64,000 nucleotides of DNA from Aquirufa antheringensis (GTDB lineage: Bacteria; Bacteroidota; Bacteroidia; Cytophagales; Spirosomataceae): NCBI RefSeq assembly GCF_004307425.1, contig NZ_SEWZ01000001.1:311662-375661 (forward strand), written 5' to 3'. The position numbers and the translations under genes are program-made. The notes beneath the pieces are model-generated. The model saw only the letters and a list, made by a program, of their open reading frames with translations. It ran no database searches and was not told the origin of the DNA. The first letter of the stretch is position 1; each line of letters begins with the position of its first letter. This document shows, piece by piece, positions 43,802 to 53,191 of this stretch.

Positions 43802-44489
43802 CCACCAGCACAAAAGTGCAGGCATCTTCGTTGCGTGATTTAGCCGTGATGATCTTATCGAAAAAGATGATCAAAGGCTGCAGCACTAAGGACAATAAGA
43901 AACGAAGCGGCTTAGGTAATTTGAATAAAAGACCATCTTGGAATAATTGCAATCCCATCGCGGAGCGCCCTAGAATTCCCTCGAAATAAACTACCTCAAA
44001 TCCCGCTTCCGTCACAATTTTTTTCAAACCAGTCGAAGTCCAGCGCCAAAAATCCGTCGGATCCGGGTGGAACATCCAATAGCCGTGCGTAGATAAAATT
44101 AATTTGCCCTCTTTTTCCAAGATGCGGTGTGCCTCTTTTAAATAAGCCTTCGGGTCTTCCACGTGCTCTAATACTTGCGTGGACAAAACGAATCCCACGC
44201 TTTCCTCAGGCATATCAATGATGCCAGCGGGGTCCACGACCACATCCGCTTTGGTATTGTAGGCTAAATCTAGGCCGATGTATTGCTCCACAAAAGGGGT
44301 GAAAAGTGGCTCGTAAGGTTTGTTGCCACAGCCATAATCCGCTAACAATTGATGGGGTGAATTGCGGACATACAAGGCAATGACGCGTTCTAATTGCTTG
44401 CGCAGTTGGATTAAATAGTAGTAGCGCGCGGACATGCGGCCCGTGATTTTGGGATATAGGCGTTCAATTCCGGCTTCTCTACTTTCCAT
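43788..44489 (-). CDS. Class I SAM-dependent methyltransferase
   Basis: 233 aa. Motif I is LLADYGCGNKPYEPLF (about residues 48-63), motif II acidic strand YIGLDLAY, and VLSTQVLEHVEDPKAYL is the usual methyltransf_11 block. The C-terminus has a hydrophobic helix (FLLSLVLQPLIIFF) that may attach it to the membrane. Acts perhaps on a sugar or polyprenyl intermediate of the nearby cluster. Start overlaps the upstream TPR gene by 11 nt. Confidence 0.82.
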   Translation of the reverse strand: MESREAGIERLYPKITGRMSARYYYLIQLRKQLERVIALYVRNSPHQLLADYGCGNKPYEPLFTPFVEQYIGLDLAYNTKADVVVDPAGIIDMPEESVGFVLSTQVLEHVEDPKAYLKEAHRILEKEGKLILSTHGYWMFHPDPTDFWRWTSTGLKKIVTEAGFEVVYFEGILGRSAMGLQLFQDGLLFKLPKPLRFLLSLVLQPLIIFFDKIITAKSRNEDACTFVLVAKKV

Positions 44490-45591
44490 GGGATAGTCGT
44501 TTGTGTTCGATTAATGAATTTTTGTATTCAATAAAATCTTCAGAAATACGAAGGTATTTTCTAAATAGATGAGGCTTCTTTTCGCGGTATGCAATGCGAG
44601 TTAGACCTAAATAGGCTAATCCTCGTATGTCTTTTGTCAATCTTTCTTCAAAAGGGAAGGCGATGGATTTGAGGTACCAAGACTCTGCTTTGTTTAAATC
44701 TTTTCGTTCCACCTCTTCGCGCATGCCACGTAGCGTGTAAGCTGCGCCGGTGTAGTAGGGCGTTTTTAGTGCTTCCATTTTTTCAATGAAGGGTTCCGCT
44801 TCTTCGAATTTGCCCGCTAAAGTTAGCAACTCTGCTCTTTGCAATAGATACCAGTGGTTATTTGGAAAGTTGTCGCTGAGGATTTGGTTATAGGCCAAAG
44901 CCCGTAAGGGATTTCCCTCGTATTTATTCTGCACATAGCCCATATAGAATAGACATTCATTCTTCACAAAAGTGGTCCTTCGAGTGCCAGCTTCTAGTTG
45001 AGTCAATCCCACCCGTTTGTTCCCATCTTGAAACAAGAACATAAACGGTTTTAAGACTGGATGTAAATCTGGATAGGCGACGCTGTAATAATTGTACATC
45101 CCGGTGGAATACAAGAATTCGGGTTGTTTGTCGGTGTTTTTTAGCCCAATTTTTAAAAAGCTATAGGCCTGTTTAGCATAAGAGACCACGCGCATGAAGT
45201 TGTGTTGATCTGCCTCATAGGCGGCCAGAAATCCAAGGGAAGCCGTACAAAAAAAAGAGGCTTCTAAATCATTCTCATCTCGCTCGGCCATCTCTTTTCC
45301 TAATTCAAATGCTTTTTCCAGGTGAGCTAAATAGTTTTTCCCTTGAGCAGGATGATCCTTTAACGGAAAGTATTGCTGCTCCCACTGCATAGCCAGCAAT
45401 AAATAGGGAGCGGGATGACGAGGGTATTTGGCCTTTAGGCTATTGAAGATAGCCGTAGATTCTTTGAAATCGTATTGGTATAAATTCGTCAGTCCAGCGG
45501 TGATCTGAGCTTTAGCCGTGGGATCTTGTAGGATTTGGGCCTGCGATCTCAGTGAAAGAAAAAAGAAAAGTAAGAGTGCAACCCGAATCAT
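44479..45591 (-). CDS. Secreted protein with TPR-like repeats
   Basis: 370 aa with signal peptide MIRVALLLFFFLSLRSQA, then helix pairs that look like degenerate tetratricopeptide repeats (for example NHWYLLQRAELLTLAGKFEEAEPF and LNKAESWYLKSIAFP). No catalytic motif. Probably a periplasmic scaffold of unknown role. A perfect -7 box lies 17 nt before the start; its 3' end overlaps the methyltransferase start. Confidence 0.65.
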   Translation of the reverse strand: MIRVALLLFFFLSLRSQAQILQDPTAKAQITAGLTNLYQYDFKESTAIFNSLKAKYPRHPAPYLLLAMQWEQQYFPLKDHPAQGKNYLAHLEKAFELGKEMAERDENDLEASFFCTASLGFLAAYEADQHNFMRVVSYAKQAYSFLKIGLKNTDKQPEFLYSTGMYNYYSVAYPDLHPVLKPFMFLFQDGNKRVGLTQLEAGTRRTTFVKNECLFYMGYVQNKYEGNPLRALAYNQILSDNFPNNHWYLLQRAELLTLAGKFEEAEPFIEKMEALKTPYYTGAAYTLRGMREEVERKDLNKAESWYLKSIAFPFEERLTKDIRGLAYLGLTRIAYREKKPHLFRKYLRISEDFIEYKNSLIEHKRLSHGK

Positions 45592-45608
45592 GTGAAATGT
45601 TTACCCCG

Positions 45609-45616
45609 CAAATTTA
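45609..45616 (-). promoter_or_regulatory. Bacteroidota -7 element for the TPR-like gene
   Basis: The minus strand reads TAAATTTG, perfect TAnnTTTG, 17 nt before the start at 45591. Confidence 0.5.
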
Positions 45617-45648
45617 GTTAAGCTCTGTGGTTTTTGGGTCGATTTTTT

Positions 45649-45656
45649 TACTTTTG
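45649..45656 (+). promoter_or_regulatory. Bacteroidota -7 element for the M16 peptidase operon
   Basis: TACTTTTG, perfect TAnnTTTG, 17 nt before the ATG at 45674. Divergent from the box at 45609-45616. Confidence 0.5.
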
Positions 45657-45673
45657 TTTATAAACCCTAAGAC

Positions 45674-46915
45674 ATGATTTCATTCGAAGAATTTACCCTC
45701 GCTAACGGCCTTAAAGTCATTGTGCACGAAGATCCGGACACGACGATGGCGGTGGTAGATGTGATCTACAATGTAGGATCCAGAGATGAAGACGAAAACC
45801 TGACGGGTTTTGCGCATTTGTTCGAGCATTTGATGTTCGGAGGATCTGAAAACATTCCTTCCTTCGATGCGCCCTTGCAAAAAGTAGGCGGCGAGAACAA
45901 TGCCTTTACCACCCCAGATTTAACGAATTACTATATATCTGTTCCAGCCCAAAACATCGAAACCGCTTTTTGGCTTGAATCAGATCGGATGAAGCAATTA
46001 GCGTTTAACACGCAAAGCCTCGAAACGCAGCGCAAAGTGGTGATAGAGGAATTCAAGCAGCGTTATTTAAATCAGCCTTATGGCGATGTGTGGTTGAAGT
46101 TTAGACCCTTAATCTACAACAAGCATCCTTACCGGTGGCCCACGATTGGAGCTGGCATTCAGCATATCGAGGAGGCGCAGATGAGTGATGTGAAGGCTTT
46201 TTTCCAAAAGCACTACGTGCCTTCAAACGCTGTTCTTGTCGTTGCAGGTAAAGTAAAGTTGTCCGAGGTGAAAGCTTTAGCCGAAAAATGGTTCGAACCT
46301 ATTCCTGCTGGTGCTAAGCCTAAACGTAATTTACCTCAAGAGCCGCTGCAAACCGAAAATCGGGCGATGGAAATCGTGGCGGATGTGCCGGCGAATCGAA
46401 TTTACAAAGCCTATCCCGTGCTAGGTCGTTACGAACTGGGTTATCATGCAATCGATTTGATGGCGGACTTATTAGGCAGAGGAGAATCTTCTTATTTGTA
46501 TGAGCATTTGGTACAAAAGCAGCGCCTATTCGATACGATAGGAACCTACCAAACAAGTTCCATCGATCCAGGCCTATTGATTATTCAGGGTCAGGTAAGT
46601 GATAACGTAACGATTGAGGAGGCGGAAGAGGCGCTAGAGAAGGCGATACAGGATTTTGCGACCTCGAAAATCGCCGAAAAAGACTTGCAGATGGTGAAGA
46701 ACCAATCGGAGGCGAGTTTGGTTTTTGGGGAAGTGGAAGTACTGAATCGGGCGATGAATTTAGCCATGGCTGCGAATGCGGGCGATGCGAATTTAGTCAA
46801 TACGGAGGCGGAAAAGATCGCGGAAGTGCAGACGCAGGATTTGGAAAAATGGGCTCAGCGCTTGTTTATCCAAGGAAAATCGAATACCTTAAAGTATAAA
46901 AAAATAGCCAAATGA
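45674..46915 (+). CDS. M16 family zinc metallopeptidase
   Basis: 413 aa, one catalytic plus one inactive M16 domain. The inverted zinc motif is His48-Leu-Phe-Glu51-His52 (FAHLFEHLMFGGSENI), with the third ligand Glu further on in the ETQRKVVIEEF region. No signal peptide, similar to processing-peptidase-like bacterial proteins (PqqL/YmxG type). The stop overlaps the ispF start as ATGA, so it heads an operon with ispF and relA/spoT. Confidence 0.9.
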   Translation: MISFEEFTLANGLKVIVHEDPDTTMAVVDVIYNVGSRDEDENLTGFAHLFEHLMFGGSENIPSFDAPLQKVGGENNAFTTPDLTNYYISVPAQNIETAFWLESDRMKQLAFNTQSLETQRKVVIEEFKQRYLNQPYGDVWLKFRPLIYNKHPYRWPTIGAGIQHIEEAQMSDVKAFFQKHYVPSNAVLVVAGKVKLSEVKALAEKWFEPIPAGAKPKRNLPQEPLQTENRAMEIVADVPANRIYKAYPVLGRYELGYHAIDLMADLLGRGESSYLYEHLVQKQRLFDTIGTYQTSSIDPGLLIIQGQVSDNVTIEEAEEALEKAIQDFATSKIAEKDLQMVKNQSEASLVFGEVEVLNRAMNLAMAANAGDANLVNTEAEKIAEVQTQDLEKWAQRLFIQGKSNTLKYKKIAK

Positions 46916-47391
46916 AAATTCGCGTAGGACAAGGGTACGATGTGCATCGCTGGGTAGAAGGACGTCCTTGTATTCTGGGTGGTGTGGAGATTCCGTCAGA
47001 GAAGGGGCCTTTAGGTCATTCGGACGCGGATGTGGTTTGTCATGTATTGTGCGACGCCTTGTTAGGGGCCGCGAATATGCGCAATATTGGGTACCATTTT
47101 TCGGACAAAGACCCGATGTGGAAAGGTGTCGCTTCGACGCTTTTATTGAAAAAAGTGATGGAGATGATTCGCGAGGCAGGTTGGGAATTAGCGAATGCGG
47201 ACGTGACGGTGATCTTAGATCAACCGAAGCTGAACCCAATTATTCCAGCGATTAAAGATAATTTAGCTTCCGTGATGGGAGTGGAGGTGGATCAAATTTC
47301 GGTCAAAGCCACCACCTCTGAAGGATTAGGATTTGTAGGAAGAGCAGAAGGGATCTCGGCGATGGCCGTGGCCCTGATTCAAAAAGAGTAA
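46912..47391 (+). CDS. ispF: 2-C-methyl-D-erythritol 2,4-cyclodiphosphate synthase
   Basis: 159 aa trimeric zinc enzyme of the MEP isoprenoid pathway. Metal ligands are Asp and His in GYDVHRW (residues 9-12) and the late His in GHSDADV. The IGYHFSD block and TTSEGLGFVGRAEGI at the C-terminus are conserved. Overlaps the M16 gene by 4 nt and precedes relA/spoT by 1 nt. Confidence 0.97.
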   Translation: MKIRVGQGYDVHRWVEGRPCILGGVEIPSEKGPLGHSDADVVCHVLCDALLGAANMRNIGYHFSDKDPMWKGVASTLLLKKVMEMIREAGWELANADVTVILDQPKLNPIIPAIKDNLASVMGVEVDQISVKATTSEGLGFVGRAEGISAMAVALIQKE

Positions 47392-47392
47392 G

Positions 47393-49645
47393 ATGCAGAT
47401 AGATTTAGAAAAGGAACGTTTAGAGATATTGAAGCGCTACCGCAAATTATTGCGGACTGCTAAGCCTTTTTTAAAGGATGATGACGCGAAGCAGATCAAG
47501 AAAGCTTTCTTGATTTCGGCGGAGGCGCACAAGGAAATGCGTCGTAAATCCGGCGAACCTTACATCTACCATCCCTTAGCTGTGGCGCAGATTTGCGTAG
47601 AAGAAATTGGACTGGGAACCACGTCGATTATTTCTGCTTTATTGCATGATGTGGTAGAGGATACGGATACGACTTTGGCCGATATCGAAAAACAATTCAA
47701 TCCGAAAATCGCCTCCATCATCGATGGCCTGACGAAAATTGCGGGCACATTTGAATACGGAACTTCGCAGCAGGCGGAGAATTTCCGAAAGATGCTTTTG
47801 ACGCTTTCGGATGATATTCGCGTGATCTTAATTAAGCTCGCGGATCGTTTGCATAACATGCGGACGCTGACGAGTATGGCCAAAGAGAAGCAGATGAAGA
47901 TCGCTTCTGAGACCATTTATCTGTATGCACCTTTAGCCCATCGCTTGGGTTTGAATGCGATTAAGTCGGAATTAGAAGATTTAGGCTTAAAGCATACGGA
48001 GCCGGAAGCCTACAAGGAAATCGCGGATAAATTAGCCGAAAACAAGCGAAGCAGAGAAGGCTTTGTGGAAAATTTTATCAAACCGATTAAGAAAACCTTG
48101 GACGAGCGCGGATTGAATTATACGATCAAAGGTCGTCCCAAATCCATCTTTTCCATTTACAACAAAATCAAAAAAGGCAACACACCTTTTGAGAAAATAT
48201 ACGATCTTTTTGCGGTGCGTGTCGTTTTAGACGTGCCCATAGAACGCGAAAAATCAGACTGTTGGGAAGTGTATTCCGTGGTAACGGATCATTACCGTCC
48301 TAATCCGAGTCGTTTAAAGGACTGGGTTTCCACCCCTAAATCGAACGGTTACGAGTCGCTTCACACGACCGTGATGAGCAAGCCTTTTGCACAGGATAAA
48401 GAGGGTCGTTGGGTCGAGGTGCAGATTCGTTCGAAGCGGATGGATGAGATTGCGGAGAAAGGGGTGGCGGCACACTTCAAGTACAAAGGAACGGATACGC
48501 GGACGAGCGAGGCGTTTGAATCGTGGCTTTCGCAGGTACGCGAAGCTATCGAGGCGAACGATAAGAGTCAGTCTGCGGTGGAATTAGTGGAGGACATCAA
48601 GAACTCACTTTACCATGAGGAGGTTTTTGTCTTTAGCCCGAAAGGCAAGTTGATCGTCTTGCAATCCGGGGCTACGGCTTTGGACTTCGCCTTCGAGATT
48701 CACTCGGAGGTAGGTGCCCGTTGTATTGGTGCCAAAGTAGGCGGAAAACTCGTTCCCTTATCCCATAAATTACAGAATGGAGATCAGATCGAAATCCTAA
48801 CCTCTTCGAAGCAAAAACCATCGGAAGATTGGTTGCGTATCGTGTTCACGACGAAGGCGAAAGCACGCATCAAGGACTTCATCAAAGAAGAGAATAAATC
48901 ACATATCATTAAGGGGCGCGATTTGATCGAGCACCGCTTAAAGCACTTGGGTTATCCTTTATTGACTTTAGAAATTACGAACCAGTTGCGGGCTTATTTT
49001 AATGCCAAAGACGCGAACGATTTGTTCTACCGTTTTGGCAAAACCTACATCAACATCGACCAGCTCAAGCACTGGAAATTAGATCGGGAATTACACGAAA
49101 GAAAGCAGGCGGAGAAATCGATTCAAGCGCCCATCGTGGATAGCAAATCCTTTAGAAAGGAGATGCAGCAATACCACAAGGAGCGCAAGGAGTCTGATAC
49201 CTTATTGATCGGTGAGGATATGGATAAAGTGGATTATACCCTTGCGAAGTGCTGTAACCCCATTTCTGGCGATGAGGTATTCGGTTTTGTGACCATCAAT
49301 GAAGGAATCAAAATTCACCGGGCAGCTTGCCCTAACTCACCAGAACTGCTTTCTCGTCATGGAGATCGGGTGATTAAGGCACAGTGGACGTCTCAAATTG
49401 CGATGTCATTTGTCGTGGACTTGGTGATTCGTGGAATTGACCGTGTGGGATTGGTGAATGATGTAACGCGCTTGATTTCGGAGAAGCTTCAGGTGAACAT
49501 TACCGCCTTGAACATTGGGGTGAAAGATGGATTATTTGAAGGCCAAATATCACTGATGGTACAAGACACGGATCACCTCGACAGTTTGAGCGCTGAAATG
49601 GAACAAGTTCCGGGCGTTATTGAGGTGGAACGGAAAGTTTCTTAG
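47393..49645 (+). CDS. Bifunctional (p)ppGpp synthetase/hydrolase RelA/SpoT
   Basis: 750 aa Rel-type enzyme controlling the stringent response. HD hydrolase domain at about 30-185 with intact HD (SALLHDVVEDT), synthetase domain at about 240-365 (YDLFAVRVVL, KSNGYESLHTTV), TGS at about 410-470 (VFVFSPKGKLI), helical and zinc-finger-like part with Cys pair in LAKCCNPI, and a C-terminal ACT domain. Both activities look intact. Cotranscribed after ispF. Confidence 0.96.
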   Translation: MQIDLEKERLEILKRYRKLLRTAKPFLKDDDAKQIKKAFLISAEAHKEMRRKSGEPYIYHPLAVAQICVEEIGLGTTSIISALLHDVVEDTDTTLADIEKQFNPKIASIIDGLTKIAGTFEYGTSQQAENFRKMLLTLSDDIRVILIKLADRLHNMRTLTSMAKEKQMKIASETIYLYAPLAHRLGLNAIKSELEDLGLKHTEPEAYKEIADKLAENKRSREGFVENFIKPIKKTLDERGLNYTIKGRPKSIFSIYNKIKKGNTPFEKIYDLFAVRVVLDVPIEREKSDCWEVYSVVTDHYRPNPSRLKDWVSTPKSNGYESLHTTVMSKPFAQDKEGRWVEVQIRSKRMDEIAEKGVAAHFKYKGTDTRTSEAFESWLSQVREAIEANDKSQSAVELVEDIKNSLYHEEVFVFSPKGKLIVLQSGATALDFAFEIHSEVGARCIGAKVGGKLVPLSHKLQNGDQIEILTSSKQKPSEDWLRIVFTTKAKARIKDFIKEENKSHIIKGRDLIEHRLKHLGYPLLTLEITNQLRAYFNAKDANDLFYRFGKTYINIDQLKHWKLDRELHERKQAEKSIQAPIVDSKSFRKEMQQYHKERKESDTLLIGEDMDKVDYTLAKCCNPISGDEVFGFVTINEGIKIHRAACPNSPELLSRHGDRVIKAQWTSQIAMSFVVDLVIRGIDRVGLVNDVTRLISEKLQVNITALNIGVKDGLFEGQISLMVQDTDHLDSLSAEMEQVPGVIEVERKVS

Positions 49646-49656
49646 TTTTTGTCCGT

Positions 49657-49664
49657 TATTTTTG
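49657..49664 (+). promoter_or_regulatory. Bacteroidota -7 element for the fur-purA unit
   Basis: TATTTTTG, perfect TAnnTTTG, 28 nt before the ATG at 49693. Confidence 0.5.
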
Positions 49665-49692
49665 CTTATTTTACGTCGTTTTTTTTCCATAA

Positions 49693-50178
49693 ATGTCCCA
49701 AGAATTAGATAAACTAGATTCAGTAAAAAAGATCTTCACTGCCTACCTGGAAAACAAGGGTTTGCGGAAGACTCCGGAGCGCTTTGCGATCCTGGAAGAG
49801 ATCTATTTACGGGACGATCACTTTGATGTGGAGGAGTTGTATATCTCCATGAAAAACAAGAAATACCAAGTCTCTAGGGCTACCGTTTACAATACGCTCG
49901 ATGTGTTAGTAGAATGCGATTTAGTGGTAAAACACCAGTTTGGTCGCAATCAGGCACAATTCGAGAAATCCTATGGACGTCGTCAACACGATCATTTAAT
50001 TTGTACCGATTGCCACAAAGTCACGGAATTTTGTGATCCTCGAGTACAAACCATCCAAAGTTTAGTAGGCGAAATGCTGCAATTCAATGTAATGCACCAT
50101 TCCCTTATTTTTTACGGTTCTTGTACGAACAAGAATTGTGAACACAGAGCAAATTACCAAGCAAGAAATCAAGAATAA
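49693..50178 (+). CDS. Fur-family metal-responsive regulator
   Basis: 161 aa. Winged-helix domain at about 15-95 ([15 protein letters not shown], then [15 protein letters not shown]), then a dimerisation/metal domain with [15 protein letters not shown] and a second Cys pair in CTNKNCEHR, a structural zinc site. Could be Fur, Zur or PerR; the regulatory-site residues do not decide it. It may control metal uptake genes elsewhere. Followed after 9 nt by purA. Confidence 0.9.
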   Translation: MSQELDKLDSVKKIFTAYLENKGLRKTPERFAILEEIYLRDDHFDVEELYISMKNKKYQVSRATVYNTLDVLVECDLVVKHQFGRNQAQFEKSYGRRQHDHLICTDCHKVTEFCDPRVQTIQSLVGEMLQFNVMHHSLIFYGSCTNKNCEHRANYQARNQE

Positions 50179-50187
50179 AACAATATT

Positions 50188-51468
50188 ATGGCAGTTGATG
50201 TATTATTAGGCTTACAATGGGGTGATGAAGGGAAAGGAAAGATCGTAGACGTTCTAGCACCCAAGTATCAAGTAGTTGCGCGTTTCCAAGGTGGACCTAA
50301 CGCGGGTCACACCTTAGAATTCGACGGGTTTAAGCACGTTTTGCATCAAATTCCATCGGGAATTTTCCGCCAGGAAGTTCAAAACATCATCGGTAACGGC
50401 GTTGTTTTGGACCCGATTATCTTCAAAAAAGAGATCGACGGTTTAGCGCATTTCAACTTAGACTTACGCAAGAACTTAGAGATCTCGAAGAAAGCATCGA
50501 TCATCTTGCCTACCCACCGTTTATTAGACGCGGCGTACGAAAAGGCCAAAGGGGATGCAAAAATCGGTTCTACTTTGAAAGGAATCGGACCTACTTACAC
50601 GGATAAAATTTCTCGCCAGGGATTACGTGTGGGAGATATGATTTCGCCTGATTTTTCTGCCAAATACAATGCATTAGTTGATCGCCACAAAGCGATTTTG
50701 GACGTATACAAATTCGAATACGATTTAGCGGCAGCTGAGAAGGAATTCTTCGAAGCGGTTGCTTTCATGAAAGAGTTCCGCTTAGTGGATTCAGAATATT
50801 CAGTGAACCATGCCATCAACGCAGGGAAAACAATTCTTGCAGAAGGTGCTCAAGGTTCTCTTTTGGACGTAGACTTCGGTTCTTATCCATTTGTTACTTC
50901 ATCGAACACGATCACCGCGGGTGCTTGTACGGGTTTAGGTGTAGCGCCTAAAAACATCGGTGAGGTTTTCGGTATCTTCAAAGCGTACGCAACTCGCGTA
51001 GGTTCTGGTCCATTCCCTACGGAATTAGAGGACGAAGTGGGCGAGCGTATGCGAGTGGAAGGCCGTGAATTCGGTTCTACGACAGGTCGTCCGCGCCGTT
51101 GTGGTTGGATCGATTTGCCTGCCTTGAAATACGCGATGATGATTAATGGGGTGACTCAATTAATTATGATGAAGGCGGACGTCTTGAATATCTTTGACGA
51201 GATTCAAGTGTGTACGGCCTACGAAATGCCAGACGGTTCGATTACAGACCAAATCCCTTTCGAAATCACCGATATCAAAGTAAAACCGGTGTACGAAACA
51301 TTAAAAGGTTGGGCTTGCAGCTTAGAAGGCATGCGCGATTTCAACGAATTGCCAGTTGAGCTAGCGGATTACATCAAATTCTTAGAAAAACACTTGAACC
51401 TACCTATTAACTTCATCTCGACAGGTCCAGATCGCGAGGCATGTGTGTTAAGAGGTTCTTTAGCATAA
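50188..51468 (+). CDS. purA: Adenylosuccinate synthetase
   Basis: 426 aa; makes adenylosuccinate from IMP, aspartate and GTP in AMP synthesis. Begins AVDVLLGLQWGDEGKGK with the P-loop-like catalytic Asp/His region, then GGPNAGHT and the C-terminal TGRPRRCGWIDLPALKYA. Full length. Shares an operon with fur and the following small gene. Competes with guaB (also here) for IMP. Confidence 0.98.
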   Translation: MAVDVLLGLQWGDEGKGKIVDVLAPKYQVVARFQGGPNAGHTLEFDGFKHVLHQIPSGIFRQEVQNIIGNGVVLDPIIFKKEIDGLAHFNLDLRKNLEISKKASIILPTHRLLDAAYEKAKGDAKIGSTLKGIGPTYTDKISRQGLRVGDMISPDFSAKYNALVDRHKAILDVYKFEYDLAAAEKEFFEAVAFMKEFRLVDSEYSVNHAINAGKTILAEGAQGSLLDVDFGSYPFVTSSNTITAGACTGLGVAPKNIGEVFGIFKAYATRVGSGPFPTELEDEVGERMRVEGREFGSTTGRPRRCGWIDLPALKYAMMINGVTQLIMMKADVLNIFDEIQVCTAYEMPDGSITDQIPFEITDIKVKPVYETLKGWACSLEGMRDFNELPVELADYIKFLEKHLNLPINFISTGPDREACVLRGSLA

Positions 51469-51477
51469 ACCATCAAA

Positions 51478-51966
51478 ATGGAGGGGATTTCAGTAGCTGA
51501 TTTGTACAAGTTCGACGAGATCTATTGGGTCCCGCAGGATAAGTCAGAGGCGCAGCTAGCGGAATCCCCTGCTGTTGAAGTTGTAGCTGACACAATAGCA
51601 GAGGTAAAACCGAAGGTTTCCACTCCTTGGGTCGTTGTAGGCCAAATCGCCGAAGCCGAACTAGCTCGTTTAAAACTTATTTTTTCTGCACCTCCACTCG
51701 TTTTAGGTCCCTCCGATTGGTCAGTCTATACGCCATCGGACGAAGAACCAAGCTTCACTGAATTCCTGAAAGAGACGAGCGCAAAACGCTATATCCTTAT
51801 CGGTCAACAGCCGGCTGTTTGGCAAGGGGAATTACCTACCACCGAGATCGATACCATTGAATCCAAATTAGTCTATTTCTTTCCACGCTATATTTCGTCG
51901 CTGACGGATGCGGAGAAGACGCTGAAGATGGCGTTTTGGAATGCGTTGAAGGAAATGAAAGGGTAA
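51478..51966 (+). CDS. Hypothetical protein downstream of purA
   Basis: 162 aa acidic protein, family not recognised. No signal peptide or membrane segment. A variable first part (residues about 20-50, Ala/Val/Glu-rich) precedes a folded C-terminal half with strands VVVGQIAEAELARLKLIF and AKRYILIGQQPAVWQG. It starts 9 nt after purA and ends where heptamer repeats begin, 2 nt after its stop. Likely cotranscribed with purA. Confidence 0.6.
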   Translation: MEGISVADLYKFDEIYWVPQDKSEAQLAESPAVEVVADTIAEVKPKVSTPWVVVGQIAEAELARLKLIFSAPPLVLGPSDWSVYTPSDEEPSFTEFLKETSAKRYILIGQQPAVWQGELPTTEIDTIESKLVYFFPRYISSLTDAEKTLKMAFWNALKEMKG

Positions 51967-51968
51967 TT

Positions 51969-52098
51969 CAAATACCAAATACCAAAGCTCAAAGTTCAGA
52001 GGTTGTATCGTTTGCAGCGATGGATTCGAATAGCAAAGACCAAAGCTCAAAGTTCAGAGGTTGTATCGCTTGCAGCAATGGATTCGAAAAGCAAAGAC
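51969..52098 (+). repeat. 58-bp direct repeats of heptamers plus hairpin, copies c and d
   Basis: Two units with a 58-bp period, each of about four heptamers (CAAAGAC or CAAATAC, CAAAGCT, CAAAGTT, CAGAGGT) plus a 30-nt hairpin module. Read on the minus strand, the hairpins (52007-52021 and 52065-52079) are ATCGCT-GCA-AACGAT and ATTGCT-GCA-AGCGAT. They lie downstream of the 51478-51966 gene. Confidence 0.85.
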
Positions 52099-52100
52099 AT

Positions 52101-52179
52101 TTCTGAATTCATCCCCGGAGGGGATTCCATCTTTGAACTTTGAACTTTGAACTTTGGTCTTTGCTCCTTGCTCTTTTAC
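52101..52179 (+). repeat. Composite hairpin plus heptamer element, copy e
   Basis: TTCTGAATTC, hairpin ATCCCC-GGA-GGGGAT (52111-52125), linker TCCAT, then seven heptamers CTTTGAA (three), CTTTGGT, CTTTGCT, CCTTGCT, CTTTTAC (52131-52179). The last heptamer contains the tsaD stop codon. Inverse orientation to copies c and d. Confidence 0.88.
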
Positions 52180-53174
52180 AAGGAGTATCTCGCTAACGGA
52201 CTCACATCCTGCCCACAAAATTCCCCTGCTTCTGCCTTAAAATGACCCGCCATGGCGATCATTCCCGCGTTATCGGTGCAATAGCTGAAGGCGGGGATGA
52301 AAACCTCCCAACCTAGTTCGGTACCTAACTCTTTTAGTCGAGTGCGCAAACCGGAGTTAGCCGAAACGCCACCGGCAATGGCAATTTGGGTGCAGTTCAT
52401 TTCTTTCATCGCCTTTTTCGTTTTGCGAAGAAGCATGTCGATGAGGGATTTTTGAACGGAGGCGCAGATGTCTGCTTTGTTTTCTTCGATGAAGTTGGGG
52501 TTGTTTTTGACTTCTTTTTGGAGGAAATATAAAATGGCGGTTTTGATGCCAGAGAAACTGAAGTTTAAGCCGGGCATTTCACCTAGGGAGAAGGGGAAGC
52601 GGTCGGGGTTACCTTCTTTGGCTAACTTATCGATTAATGGACCACCCGGGTAAGGTAAGCCGATCAGTTTGGCGGTTTTGTCAAAGGCCTCGCCCACGGC
52701 ATCGTCCTGTGTCTCGCCGATGACCTCCATATCAAGTGCCGATTTTACCCAAACCAATTGGGTGTGGCCGCCACTAACAGTCAGACAAAGGAAGGGAAAA
52801 GTGGGCTTCGGATCTTCAATAAAATGCGCCAACACGTGCGCCTGCATGTGATTCACCTCGATTAAAGGGATGTTCAAGCTCAAGGCTAAAGACTTCGCAA
52901 ACGAGGTGCCGATTAATAAAGCTCCTAAAAGCCCAGGGCCCCTTGTGAAGGCAATGGCATTCAGTTCATTTTTGTTTATATTTGCTTTTTGCAGGGCCTC
53001 TGTCACGACAGGGATGATCGATTTTTGATGAGCTCTGCTGGCTAATTCGGGAACGACGCCACCCCATTCCGTGTGGATGAGTTGTGTCGAGATGATATTA
53101 GACTTCAAAACGCCGTCTACCATGACAGCAGCCGAAGTTTCATCACAAGAAGATTCAATAGCCAGTAGCTTCAT
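52176..53174 (-). CDS. tsaD: tRNA N6-threonylcarbamoyladenosine transferase TsaD
   Basis: 332 aa ASKHA-fold enzyme that, with TsaB/TsaE, puts threonylcarbamoyl on A37 of ANN-decoding tRNAs. LAIESSCDETSAAVM at the start, metal-binding His pair in NHMQAHVLAH (about residues 111-115), SGGHTQL and the C-terminal AGGVSANSGLR. Complete. Own promoter TTG-N21-TATTTTTG, divergent from tamB over 32 nt. Its stop lies in a heptamer of the adjacent array. Confidence 0.97.
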   Translation of the reverse strand: MKLLAIESSCDETSAAVMVDGVLKSNIISTQLIHTEWGGVVPELASRAHQKSIIPVVTEALQKANINKNELNAIAFTRGPGLLGALLIGTSFAKSLALSLNIPLIEVNHMQAHVLAHFIEDPKPTFPFLCLTVSGGHTQLVWVKSALDMEVIGETQDDAVGEAFDKTAKLIGLPYPGGPLIDKLAKEGNPDRFPFSLGEMPGLNFSFSGIKTAILYFLQKEVKNNPNFIEENKADICASVQKSLIDMLLRKTKKAMKEMNCTQIAIAGGVSANSGLRTRLKELGTELGWEVFIPAFSYCTDNAGMIAMAGHFKAEAGEFCGQDVSPLARYSL

Positions 53175-53191
53175 AAAAATAGAATTCTGCG

